A stretch of 14,310 bases of DNA from Pseudomonadota bacterium. Its GTDB lineage: Bacteria > Pseudomonadota > Alphaproteobacteria > Acetobacterales > Acetobacteraceae. A program made the translations under genes and the position numbers. The notes beneath the pieces were generated by a model, which was not told the DNA's origin, made no database searches, and saw nothing but the letters and a program-made list of their open reading frames with translations. Below, in pieces: positions 1 to 6,949 of this stretch. Position 1 is the first letter of the stretch. Each line of letters begins with the position of its first letter. The stretch is from positions 1-14,310 of the forward strand of contig JAEWCI010000329.1 in the NCBI GenBank assembly GCA_023390705.1. Reading direction: 5' to 3'.

Positions 1-1
1 C

Positions 2-34
2 ATCGCCGCGCTGCGCGAGGCCCAGGCAATATGA
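2..34 (+). CDS. C-terminal tail of an unidentified upstream gene (partial)
   Basis: Only ten codons and a TGA stop are visible, reading IAALREAQAI. The stop overlaps the start of the next gene as ATGA, the same junction used between the next two genes, which is the main reason to believe the frame. A C-terminus of the form 'aaLRaagxI' is common in CaiB/BaiF family III CoA-transferases, and that would fit an acyl-CoA operon, but ten residues cannot establish a family. The other two forward frames have no stop here and run into the next gene out of frame. Confidence 0.45.
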   Translation: MAALREAQAI

Positions 35-774
35 GCGAACCGCTGCTGTACGAGGCCACGCCGGAGGGCGTGGTGACCCTGACGCTGAACCGGGTGGAGG
101 CGCACAACGCGCTGAACGTCGCGCTCGCGGAGGCGCTGGCCCATGCCTGCCGGCGTGCCACGGCGGAACAGGCGAAGCTGGTGCTCATCCGCGCCAATGG
201 CCCTGTCTTCTGCGCCGGTGCGGACCTGAAGGAGCGCCAGGGCATGAATGACGACCAGGTGCGCGCCCGGCGCCTCAAGGGCTTCGCCGCCTATACGGCG
301 ATTGAGCAATTGCCGATGCCGGCCATCGCCGTGGTGACCGGCCCGGCGGTGGGCAGCGGCTGCGAAATCTCCGGCGCCTGCGACTTCATCGTGGCGACGC
401 CGGCCGCCAGCTTCCGCACCCCGGAAGCCTTGTGGGGCACGGTGGGGGCGACGCAGCGCCTGCCGCGCATCCTCGGCAAGCGACTGGTGAAGGACATGAT
501 GTTCACCGGCCGCACCCTCTCCGCCGAGGAAGCCCTGGCGCACGGCCTCGTCAGCCGGCTGGTGGCACCGGAGGCACTGGAGGCCGAACTGGCGGGCATC
601 GTCGCCACCATCGTCAAGGCGCCGCCGACCGGGCTGCGCATGGCCAAGCGCAGCATCGACGAAGGCATGGAGCTGGACCCGCGCGGCGCCCTGGCGACGG
701 AGCTGATGGCCATCGAGGAAACCCTGGTGGCCGCCGAATGGCGCAAGGCCATGGCGGGCTTCGGCAAGTCATGA
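31..774 (+). CDS. Enoyl-CoA hydratase/isomerase (crotonase) family protein
   Basis: A 247-residue crotonase-fold protein, close to the usual 250-260 residues. It probably adds water across a 2-enoyl-CoA or does a related reaction on a CoA thioester in the cytoplasm. The oxyanion-hole segment FCAGADLKE lies at residues 60-68. The second segment, GPAVGSGCEISGACD, lies at 104-118, followed by FRTPEALWGTVGATQRL at 128-144. Glu112 and Glu132 align with the two catalytic glutamates of rat mitochondrial enoyl-CoA hydratase (Glu144, Glu164), so true hydratase activity is plausible. The usual GGG before the first glutamate is GSG here. The ATG overlaps the stop of the preceding frame, and its own TGA overlaps the start of the acyl-CoA synthetase, so the three are probably translationally coupled. 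The substrate cannot be read from the sequence. Confidence 0.9.
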   Translation: MSEPLLYEATPEGVVTLTLNRVEAHNALNVALAEALAHACRRATAEQAKLVLIRANGPVFCAGADLKERQGMNDDQVRARRLKGFAAYTAIEQLPMPAIAVVTGPAVGSGCEISGACDFIVATPAASFRTPEALWGTVGATQRLPRILGKRLVKDMMFTGRTLSAEEALAHGLVSRLVAPEALEAELAGIVATIVKAPPTGLRMAKRSIDEGMELDPRGALATELMAIEETLVAAEWRKAMAGFGKS

Positions 775-2387
775 GCGACTGGCCGGGCTGGAGGCTGGGC
801 GATTTCCTCGACCACAATGCCCGGGAACGCGGCGATGCCGAAGCGCTGGTCACGGAGAGGGTTCGTCTTACCCACGCCGCCTTGCGCCATCAGGCGCGGG
901 CGATGGCGCGGGCGCTGCTGGCACTGGGCATCCGGCGAGGTGATCATATCGGTCTGCTGACCGGCAATGACGAGTTGTGGGTGACGGTATTCTACGGCGC
1001 GGCGCTGATCGGCGTGGTGACGGTGCCGGTGAACACGCGCTTCAAGCCGGCCGAGATCGGTTTCGCGCTGAAGCAGGGCGATTGCCGCGCAGTCTTCCTG
1101 CGTGACCGCTTCCTCAATATCGATTTCGCGGCCTATCTGGCGGAAGCCGAGCCGGCGCTGGCCAGCGTGCTGCCCGGCCAGGCGCTGCCGCTGCTGCGCC
1201 ATGCCGTGGTGCTGGGCGAGGGGCGACCGGCCAGCGCCCTGTCCTGGCAGGACTTCCTGGCCAACCAGGCGAGCGAGGCCGCACTGGAAGTGGCGATGGC
1301 ACAGGTCACGGCCGACGACCCGCTGCTGATCCAGTTCACCAGCGGCACCACGGCGTATCCCAAAGGCGTGCTGCTCTCCCACACCAACATGCTGCGCAAT
1401 GCCTGGGCCTGCGCGCCGCGGCTCAACATCACCGCGGAGGACCGCTACCTCAACTGCCGGCCCTTCTTCCATGTGGCGGGCAGCACGCTGTCCCTGCTGG
1501 TCTGCCTGGTGACCGGCGCCTGCATGGTGACGCCGCCGACCTTCGAGGCATGCACCGTGCTGCACCTGCTGGAACGCGAGCGTTGCACCGCCACCAGCGG
1601 CAATGACAGCATCTTCCAGATGCTGATGGCGCATCCTGATTTCGACCGGAAGAAACTGAGCCTGACCAAGGGCTGGGCCGCCGCCGGGCCGCTGACCATG
1701 CGGCGGATCATGCGCGAGATCGGCATCGGGACGCTCTGCTGGGCCTACGGGCTTTCGGAAGCCTCCCCCAATGTCGTGCTCTCGGACTGGCGGGAGCCGG
1801 CGGCACTGCGCGCCAGCGGCCGCGCCCGGACGCATGAGGGACTGGAGGTCCGCATCGCGGACCCGGAAACCAACCTGCCCCTGCCGGCCGACGCGCCCGG
1901 CGAGATCCAGGTCCGAGGCTGGTCGGTGACGTGCGGCTACTACAACAACCCCGAAGCGACGGCGAAGGCCTTCAGCCCGGATGGCTGGCTGAAGACCGGC
2001 GATCTCGGCGCGCTGGACGCCGATGGCTATCTGCGCATGACCGGTCGCTTCAAGGACGTGGTCCGCGTCGGCGGAGAGAATGTGGCGCCGGCCGAGGTGG
2101 AGGAGGTGCTGCTGCACCATCCCGCCATCGCCATGGCGCAGGTGGTGGGCGTGCCGGATGCCCGGCTGGGCGAGGTCTGCGCGGCTTTCGTCCAGATCAA
2201 GCCCGGCGAGGCGGTGACGGAGGCCGCGCTGCTGGACTGGCTGAAGCCGCAACTGGCCAATTTCCGCCTGCCGCGGCATCTCCGCATCGTGGAGAGCTTC
2301 GAGCCGATCGGCATGACCGCCAGCGGCAAGGTGCAGAAGGTGAAGCTGCGCGAGCACGCGGTAACGCTGCTGGGGCTGAGCGGCTGA
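771..2387 (+). CDS. AMP-forming acyl-CoA synthetase (ANL superfamily, FadD/CaiC-like)
   Basis: A 538-residue class I adenylate-forming enzyme that would activate a carboxylic acid with ATP and CoA. The phosphate-binding loop FTSGTTAYPKG spans residues 189-199, with Ala in place of the usual Gly after TSGTT. YGLSEASPN (326-334) is the adenine/acyl region, GWLKTGDLG (405-413) carries the ribose-binding Asp411, and GRFKDVVRVGGENVAPAEVE (425-444) is the hinge and C-terminal region. MTASGKVQK (515-523) carries the adenylation lysine Lys520. All core motifs are present, so it should be active. The start is the ATG in the ATGA overlap with the hydratase stop; the open frame extends upstream to 432, but that part lies inside the hydratase gene and shows no family similarity. 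No signal peptide is seen. Chain length or aromatic specificity is not evident. Confidence 0.92.
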   Translation: MSDWPGWRLGDFLDHNARERGDAEALVTERVRLTHAALRHQARAMARALLALGIRRGDHIGLLTGNDELWVTVFYGAALIGVVTVPVNTRFKPAEIGFALKQGDCRAVFLRDRFLNIDFAAYLAEAEPALASVLPGQALPLLRHAVVLGEGRPASALSWQDFLANQASEAALEVAMAQVTADDPLLIQFTSGTTAYPKGVLLSHTNMLRNAWACAPRLNITAEDRYLNCRPFFHVAGSTLSLLVCLVTGACMVTPPTFEACTVLHLLERERCTATSGNDSIFQMLMAHPDFDRKKLSLTKGWAAAGPLTMRRIMREIGIGTLCWAYGLSEASPNVVLSDWREPAALRASGRARTHEGLEVRIADPETNLPLPADAPGEIQVRGWSVTCGYYNNPEATAKAFSPDGWLKTGDLGALDADGYLRMTGRFKDVVRVGGENVAPAEVEEVLLHHPAIAMAQVVGVPDARLGEVCAAFVQIKPGEAVTEAALLDWLKPQLANFRLPRHLRIVESFEPIGMTASGKVQKVKLREHAVTLLGLSG

Positions 2388-2395
2388 CCGGGCTG

Positions 2396-2477
2396 GGATG
2401 CGCGCGTCAAGCCCGCGTATGACGGTGTGAGGGAAGGCGTTCCCCCTCTTGCGCCGTGGCCGGGCTTGACCCGGCCA
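2396..2477. repeat. Pair of inverted REP-like palindromes in a convergent gap
   Basis: The 102-base gap between convergent genes holds two related units in opposite orientation. Unit 1 (2396-2425) contains GCGCGTCAAGCCCGCGT. Unit 2 (2457-2477) is an 8-bp perfect stem, TGGCCGGG/CCCGGCCA, with loop CTTGA. Read on opposite strands, both contain GGGCTTGAC flanked by GC-rich complementary arms. Between them lies a small stem GGGAA-ggcg-TTCCC (2431-2444). This looks like a REP/BIME-type intergenic mosaic as found in many GC-rich alphaproteobacteria. No T-tract follows on either strand, so it is not a classic intrinsic terminator, but it could attenuate read-through between the convergent genes. That it is dispersed in the genome is an inference. 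Confidence 0.55.
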
Positions 2478-2489
2478 TCTCCCACAAGC

Positions 2490-4115
2490 CTATGCCGCCA
2501 GCCTCTGCCGTGCGCTCGCCTTCACCATCTCCGCGCATTTCTCGCCGATCATGATGCAGGCGGCGTTGGTGTTGCCGCTGACCACGGTCGGCATGATGCT
2601 GGCATCCGCCACCCGCAACCCGTCGATGCCGCGGACGCGCAACTCGGGGTCCACCACGCTGGCCTCGTCGCCGCCCATGCGGCAGGTGCCGGCAGGGTGG
2701 AAGATGGTGGTGGAGGTGGCGCGGATATGCGCCAGCAGCGACTCGTCGCTCTCGGCCGCCGCGCCGGGCAGGTGCTCGGTCTCCACCAGGGGCGCGATGG
2801 CGGGCTGGGCCATGATCCGGCGGATCAGCCGCAGCCCTTCGATCATGCAGCGCCGGTCGGTCTCGGTCGCCAGGTAATTGGCGTGGATCAGCGCCTTGGC
2901 CATCGGGTCGGCGCTGGCCAGGGTGATGGTGCCGCGGCTTTCCGGCCGTAGCTGGCAGGTGGAAACCGTCATGCCGGGGAAGCGGTGCAGGTCCGGCCCC
3001 GGCTTGTCGGAGCTGAAGGGCAGCATGTGGAACTGCACGTCCGGCGTGGCGCTGCCGGGCATCACCCGGGCGAAGACATTCGCCACCCCGGCCGACCAGG
3101 TGAGCGGCCCGCCCCGGGTGAAGGCATATTCCAGCCCCATGCCCATCAGGCCGAACAGGCTGTTCTTGCGCCCGTTCAATCCCAGGGGCCGGTTCAGCCG
3201 GAAGGCCATGCGGGTCTGCAGATGGTCCTGCAGGTTGCGACCCACGCCAGGCATGTCCCGCACCACTTCAATACCGTGCGCGCGCAACTCCTCCGCCGGG
3301 CCGATGCCCGAAAGAAGCAGCAGTTGCGGGGAGTTGATGGCGCCGCCGCAGAGGATCACCTCCCGCCGTGCCCTCACGGTCAGCGCCGCGCCATGGCGTT
3401 GCAGCCGCACCCCGGCCGCGCGGCCATCCTCCACCAGCAGGCTGGTGGTCTGCGCCTCGGTGATCACCGCCAGATTGGGCCGGGCGCGGGCCGGCCGGAG
3501 ATAGGCGATGGCGGTGGAGCAGCGCAGCCCGTTGCGGGTGGTGGTCTGCGGATGGCCGACCCCTTCCTGAACCGGGCCGTTGAAATCCGGGTTGCGCGGA
3601 ATGCCGGCCTGCACCGCGGCCTCCACGAAGCTTGCCACCAGCGGGTCGTTCTGCCGCAGGTCGCTGACGGCCAGGGGGCCGCCGGCGCCGTGCAGGGCAT
3701 CGGCGCCGCGCTCATTGTCCTCGGATTTCAGGAAGCAGGGCAGCACATCCTCGAAGCTCCAGCCGGTGCAGCCGAGCTGGCGCCAATGGTCGTAATCCTC
3801 CTTCTGGCCGCGGATGTAGATCAGCCCGTTCAGCGCGCTGCTGCCGCCCAGCACCCGGCCGCGCGGCCAGATCAGCCGGCGGTTGTCCAGGTTCGGCTCC
3901 GGCTCCGTCTCGTAATTCCAGGACAGGGTCGGGTGGTACATGGTCTTGGCATAGCCGACCGGCAGGTGGATCCAGGGGCTGCGGTCCCGGCCGCCGGCCT
4001 CCAGCAGCACCACCCGGACGGAGGGGTCCTCGCTGAGCCGGGCGGCCACCACGCAGCCGGCGGAACCCGCCCCCACCACCACGTAATCCGCTTCTTCCGG
4101 CAGCATATCCGGCAT
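2490..4115 (-). CDS. GMC-family FAD-dependent alcohol/choline-type dehydrogenase
   Basis: A 541-residue glucose-methanol-choline oxidoreductase, the normal length for the BetA/AlkJ branch. It would oxidise an alcohol to an aldehyde with FAD. The Rossmann motif GAGSAG lies at residues 15-20 and the ribose-binding Glu at 39. GMC signature 1, PRGRVLGGSSALNG, is at 84-97 and signature 2, GAINSPQLLLLSGIGP, at 258-273. The C-terminal active site has His473 in FHPAGTCRMG and Asn517 in SGNTN; their spacing of 44 equals that of the His466/Asn510 pair of choline oxidase. There is no signal peptide, so it is cytoplasmic or membrane-associated and probably donates electrons to quinone. The start has a purine-rich AAGGGGGAAG upstream; Met4 is an alternative. 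No betaine aldehyde dehydrogenase lies beside it, so a role as choline dehydrogenase is not supported. It is divergent from the FAD oxidase gene at 4203. Confidence 0.9.
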   Translation of the reverse strand: MPDMLPEEADYVVVGAGSAGCVVAARLSEDPSVRVVLLEAGGRDRSPWIHLPVGYAKTMYHPTLSWNYETEPEPNLDNRRLIWPRGRVLGGSSALNGLIYIRGQKEDYDHWRQLGCTGWSFEDVLPCFLKSEDNERGADALHGAGGPLAVSDLRQNDPLVASFVEAAVQAGIPRNPDFNGPVQEGVGHPQTTTRNGLRCSTAIAYLRPARARPNLAVITEAQTTSLLVEDGRAAGVRLQRHGAALTVRARREVILCGGAINSPQLLLLSGIGPAEELRAHGIEVVRDMPGVGRNLQDHLQTRMAFRLNRPLGLNGRKNSLFGLMGMGLEYAFTRGGPLTWSAGVANVFARVMPGSATPDVQFHMLPFSSDKPGPDLHRFPGMTVSTCQLRPESRGTITLASADPMAKALIHANYLATETDRRCMIEGLRLIRRIMAQPAIAPLVETEHLPGAAAESDESLLAHIRATSTTIFHPAGTCRMGGDEASVVDPELRVRGIDGLRVADASIMPTVVSGNTNAACIMIGEKCAEMVKASARQRLAA

Positions 4116-4134
4116 GGCCGCTTCCCCCTTACCT

Positions 4135-4158
4135 CGCCGGCCACAGGATAGGCCGGCG
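4135..4158. promoter_or_regulatory. Dyad in the divergent GMC/FAD-oxidase promoter gap
   Basis: A perfect 8-bp inverted repeat, CGCCGGCC and GGCCGGCG, separated by eight bases (ACAGGATA), lies between the divergent starts at 4115 (-) and 4203 (+). The size and symmetry suit a dimeric regulator binding site controlling both genes, but a GC-rich RNA hairpin is an equally valid reading. If the + gene starts at 4161 instead of 4203, the AGGA in the loop is the only candidate ribosome-binding site and would sit inside the hairpin. No regulator gene lies in the window. No convincing -35/-10 pair was recognised. Confidence 0.4.
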
Positions 4159-4202
4159 GCATGGGGCTTGATAGCCGCGCGGCAGCGGCCGAAACTGTTG
4201 CC

Positions 4203-5609
4203 ATGAACGTCCTGGAAAGCCTGGCCGGCATCGTCGGCCCGAACAACTGCCTGCGGGAAAAGCAGGACCTGGAGCCCTACGCGGTCGATTGGCGCGGCGG
4301 CTACCGCGGCTCACCCCTCGCGGCGGTCCGCCCGGGCAGGGTGGAGGAGGTTTCCGCCGTGGTGAGGGCCTGTGCCGCGGCGGATATCGCCATCGTCCCG
4401 GCCGGCGGCCGCACCGGGCTGTGCGGCGGTGCGGTACCGCCGGAAAACGGGCCACCCTCCATCGTGCTGAGCCTGGAGCGGCTGAACCGCATCCGCAGCA
4501 TCGACACGCGCGATTTCTCCATCGTCGCCGAGGCCGGCTGCGTGGTGCAGAACGTGCAGCAGGCGGCGGCCGAGGCCGGGCGGCTCTTTCCCATCCAATG
4601 GGGTGCCCAGGGCACGGCGCAGATCGGTGGCATGCTCTCCACCAATGCCGGCGGCATCCGCACCCTGCGCTGGGGCAATGCGCGGGAACTGGTGCTGGGG
4701 CTGGAAGTCGTGCTGCCCGATGGCCGGGTGCTGGACGATCTGCGCCGGGTCCGTAAGGACAACAGCGGCTATGCGCTGCGCCACCTGTTCATCGGCGGGG
4801 AGGGTACGCTGGGCATCATCACCGCCGCGGCCATGCGCCTGCAGCCGCCGCTGCGCCGCGTGGAAACAGCCTTCGTCGCGGTGCCCAGCCCCGATGCCGC
4901 GCTCAGCCTTTTTTCCCGCGTGATGGGCAGCGGCGCGGAGGTGATCGGCTTCGAATTGGTGGCGCGGTACTGCCTGGAGATGGTGAAGCGCCACGGCGTC
5001 GGGCTGCGCGTGCCGCTGGAATTGACCACGCCCTGGTACGTGATGGTGGAGATCGCCGCGGCGCATGAGAGCGTGCCGCTGCGGGAGATGCTGGAATCCA
5101 CGCTGGCCGAGGCGATCGAGCACGGCGAGGCGAGCGACGCCGTGCTAGCGGAAAGCGAGGCGCAGCGCATCGCCTTCTGGAAGATCCGCGAGGACTACCC
5201 GCTCTGCTCCCGCGCGGAGGGCCCCGCGGTGGGGACGGATACCTCCGTGCCGGTCTCGGCCGTGCCCGAATTCATCAACACGGCGGAGCGGGAGCTGAAG
5301 GCGCGCTGGCCGGAAGGGCGGATGGCCGCCATCGGCCATGCTGGCGACGGCAACATCCATCTCTCGCTCATGGCCCCGGCGGGGATGTCGCGCGCCGAAT
5401 GGCTGGACCGGGCGCGGGAGGCCGAGCCGCTGGTCAATGCCATCGCCGTCTCCCTGGGCGGCAGCTTCTCGGCCGAGCACGGCATCGGCCAGTCCAAGCG
5501 CCACGCCATGGTGACGCACAAGAACCAGGTCGCGCTGGACCTGATGCGCGACATCAAGGCGGCGCTGGACCCGCGCGGGCTGATGAATCCGGGGAAGGTA
5601 CTGCCCTAA
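4203..5609 (+). CDS. FAD-binding oxidase, D-2-hydroxyacid dehydrogenase type (GlcD/D2HGDH-like)
   Basis: A 468-residue VAO/PCMH-fold flavoprotein with an FAD_binding_4 domain (about 35-215) and an FAD-oxidase C-terminal domain (about 220-468). It should oxidise a D-2-hydroxyacid such as D-lactate, glycolate or D-2-hydroxyglutarate to the 2-oxoacid. VPAGGRTGLCGG (65-76) is the pyrophosphate-binding loop and GEGTLGIIT (199-207) is typical of the family. His379, His386 (HAGDGNIH) and Glu425 (EHGIG) match the metal site of D-2-hydroxyglutarate dehydrogenase, and Arg329 (WKIRE) matches its substrate-binding arginine. The ATG at 4203 was chosen because family similarity begins there; an in-frame ATG at 4161 would add 14 residues without obvious homology, and neither start has a strong ribosome-binding site. 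The gene is divergent from the GMC dehydrogenase, suggesting shared control. The exact substrate is not determined. Confidence 0.88.
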   Translation: MNVLESLAGIVGPNNCLREKQDLEPYAVDWRGGYRGSPLAAVRPGRVEEVSAVVRACAAADIAIVPAGGRTGLCGGAVPPENGPPSIVLSLERLNRIRSIDTRDFSIVAEAGCVVQNVQQAAAEAGRLFPIQWGAQGTAQIGGMLSTNAGGIRTLRWGNARELVLGLEVVLPDGRVLDDLRRVRKDNSGYALRHLFIGGEGTLGIITAAAMRLQPPLRRVETAFVAVPSPDAALSLFSRVMGSGAEVIGFELVARYCLEMVKRHGVGLRVPLELTTPWYVMVEIAAAHESVPLREMLESTLAEAIEHGEASDAVLAESEAQRIAFWKIREDYPLCSRAEGPAVGTDTSVPVSAVPEFINTAERELKARWPEGRMAAIGHAGDGNIHLSLMAPAGMSRAEWLDRAREAEPLVNAIAVSLGGSFSAEHGIGQSKRHAMVTHKNQVALDLMRDIKAALDPRGLMNPGKVLP

Positions 5610-5610
5610 A

Positions 5611-5653
5611 GCATTTTCAAGCCGGCTGGAACCAGCCGGCGACTCGGAAATGC
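5611..5653. repeat. Nested palindromic element, probable dispersed repeat
   Basis: The inner part (5621-5640) is a 20-base near-perfect palindrome: 9-bp arms GCCGGCTGG and CCAGCCGGC around AA. It is enclosed by outer arms GCATTTTC (5611-5618) and GGAAATGC (5646-5653), which pair with seven Watson-Crick pairs and one wobble. It begins two bases after the TAA of the FAD oxidase. The outline 'GCATTTTCAAG ... palindrome ... AAATGCG' resembles, from memory, short mosaic palindromes scattered between genes in Rhizobiales and relatives. It can fold on either strand and could act as a 3' end-stabilising or termination structure for the upstream + gene. Confidence 0.55.
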
Positions 5654-5666
5654 GACAAACCAACAG

Positions 5667-5712
5667 GCCAGGGCGGTTGCCGTGAGCGCAGGCGAACGGA
5701 ACCGGCCCTGGC
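5667..5712. repeat. Long inverted repeat in the convergent gap
   Basis: The arms GCCAGGGCGGTT (5667-5678) and AACCGGCCCTGGC (5700-5712) are complementary over 12 bp with one bulged G, around a 21-base loop. It lies in the 145-base non-coding gap between the convergent FAD oxidase and dioxygenase genes, between two other hairpins. No reading frame or T-tract is associated with it. It may be the second half of a composite repeat element. Confidence 0.5.
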
Positions 5713-5722
5713 ACGCGCGGCG

Positions 5723-5743
5723 CTCCCTCGCATGGCGAGGGAG
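5723..5743 (-). terminator. Candidate terminator hairpin after the dioxygenase gene
   Basis: A perfect 9-bp stem, CTCCCTCGC/GCGAGGGAG, with a 3-base loop ATG, lies 11 bases beyond the stop codon of the minus-strand dioxygenase. Position and stem strength suggest transcript termination or 3'-end protection. There is no T-tract after the stem on either strand, so it is not a canonical intrinsic terminator, and it could serve both convergent genes. Confidence 0.45.
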
Positions 5744-5754
5744 GGCGAAGTGTC

Positions 5755-6837
5755 TCAGGGGATGAAGGTCATCCCCAGCTCGGCGGCCTGGCGGGCTTCC
5801 CAGGTCTGGCACTTCTCGTCCCAATGGTGGCCGCGGATGCCGCCGCGCACCGTGCCGGGCTCGGTCTGGCGGAAGGCGTCCTTCCAGCCGGGGGGCAGGC
5901 GGCGGCTGTCGGGCGGGGCCAGCCAAAGGCGGAAGAGCAGCCGCTTCTTCTCCGGCTCCTCGAAATCCTCGAACCTGCTGCGGGAATGCAGCACGACGTG
6001 GTTGTTCATCAACTGGGCGTCCCCCGGCTGCATCCACATCCGGTTCATCACTTCCGGCCGGCGCAGCATGCTGTCCAGCACGTCCACCGCCTCGGCCTGC
6101 TTCGGCGTCAGCGGCGGTACGCCTTCCAGCTTCAGCGCGCTGGTCAGGCGGTTGCGGTTCCAGCGGCCGAACAGCACGCCGTCCTGCACATCGTAGATCG
6201 GGCAGGTGAAGAAGGCGCGCTCATCCGGCGCATTCTCGCCCTGGCGGCTGTAGGGGAAGGGCTGGTACAGCGCCTCCAGCAGCTCCGGGCGCTCCTGCAG
6301 CATCAGGTTGTGCACGGTGGTGGAGGAGGTGCAGTAGCTCTCGCCGCCCGACCTGGCGACATTGTAGCAGGAGAGCAGGACCACGTCGCAGCCATCGATG
6401 TGGAAGTCCAGCTCGGCATCCGAATTGTAGCCGCGGCCGGTGGCGCTGCGGTAGTCGTTGCCGGCGTTCTTCACCTCGCTCATGTATTGCGTGGCCTTGC
6501 CCTGCGGCCGGGCGACGCCGGCATGCAGGCCGATGCCCCACGTCATCAGGCCGAATTCCTCCGGCGTGACGCCTTCCCGTGGCAGGCCGCGCAGCAGGAC
6601 GATGCCGTGACGGTCACGCTGCGACCTGAAGGCCGCGGCCAGCACCGGCCAGGCCGAACCGAAGTCGAAATCCGCCCGGCGGTATTCGAAGAGAGGCTTG
6701 CCCCTTTCATGCGCCTTGCGGGTGGCGCCGATGAGGTCGCGCTGTGCCCGCTCATCCAGCGGAAAGACCCAGCTTCGGTCGTTGCGGAGGCTTTCCGCGT
6801 TCCATGCGGCGGCTTCGCCGACGGCCATGGGCTGCAT
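5755..6837 (-). CDS. TauD/TfdA-family Fe(II)/2-oxoglutarate dioxygenase
   Basis: A 360-residue protein, longer than TauD or TfdA (about 280-300). It is probably a cytoplasmic hydroxylase using Fe(II), O2 and 2-oxoglutarate. The iron ligands appear as His146 and Asp148 in FHIDGCD and His284 in NNHVVLHSR; Arg299 or Arg303 in KKRLLFRLW would bind the 2-oxoglutarate carboxylate. The extra length is an N-terminal region of about 80 residues and a C-terminal tail rich in His, Trp and Cys (335-346). The ATG at 6837 is preceded by AGGAAACGAAC, a good ribosome-binding site. The frame stays open to 7044, but that extension overlaps the divergent peptidase gene and is rejected. No sulfonate transporter or TauABC homologue is adjacent, so taurine is not indicated as substrate. 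The gene is divergent from the M20 peptidase. Confidence 0.87.
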   Translation of the reverse strand: MQPMAVGEAAAWNAESLRNDRSWVFPLDERAQRDLIGATRKAHERGKPLFEYRRADFDFGSAWPVLAAAFRSQRDRHGIVLLRGLPREGVTPEEFGLMTWGIGLHAGVARPQGKATQYMSEVKNAGNDYRSATGRGYNSDAELDFHIDGCDVVLLSCYNVARSGGESYCTSSTTVHNLMLQERPELLEALYQPFPYSRQGENAPDERAFFTCPIYDVQDGVLFGRWNRNRLTSALKLEGVPPLTPKQAEAVDVLDSMLRRPEVMNRMWMQPGDAQLMNNHVVLHSRSRFEDFEEPEKKRLLFRLWLAPPDSRRLPPGWKDAFRQTEPGTVRGGIRGHHWDEKCQTWEARQAAELGMTFIP

Positions 6838-6857
6838 GTTCGTTTCCTGGTAGTGTT

Positions 6858-6899
6858 GGTTGGCGCGCATGCAAGCACGGGAAGCCACAGGCGCCAATC
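6858..6899. promoter_or_regulatory. Divergent intergenic region with a weak dyad
   Basis: The 112-base gap between the divergent dioxygenase (start 6837, -) and peptidase (start 6950, +) must hold both promoters. It contains a 7-bp inverted repeat, TTGGCGC (6860-6866) and GCGCCAA (6891-6897), which extends to 9 bp with one G/T mismatch (6858-6899). It could be an operator, but a repeat of this length is not far from chance in such GC-rich DNA. No confident -35/-10 elements were recognised. Confidence 0.25.
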
Positions 6900-6949
6900 G
6901 GCAACCGGCGCGATTCCCGCGGCCGCTTTCCTGGATTAGGCTGCCGTGC

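Noticed and set aside
432..770. N-terminal extension of the acyl-CoA synthetase frame
   Set aside because: The extension lies inside the hydratase in another frame and gives Gly/Arg/His-rich sequence; similarity starts at the ATG at 771 in the ATGA overlap.
291..2357. 688-codon open frame on the minus strand across the hydratase and acyl-CoA synthetase
   Set aside because: It is antisense to two genes with clear family motifs, and its translation is rich in Arg, His, Gln, Ala and Gly with no recognisable domain, as expected from the opposite strand of high-GC coding DNA.
2490..4115. Naming the GMC enzyme choline dehydrogenase (betA)
   Set aside because: The motifs fit the wider BetA/AlkJ-type GMC group; no betB, betI or choline transporter is present, so substrate and symbol are not supported.
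5755..6837. Naming the dioxygenase taurine dioxygenase (tauD)
   Set aside because: It is about 60-80 residues longer than TauD and has no sulfonate uptake genes nearby, so only the family is supported.
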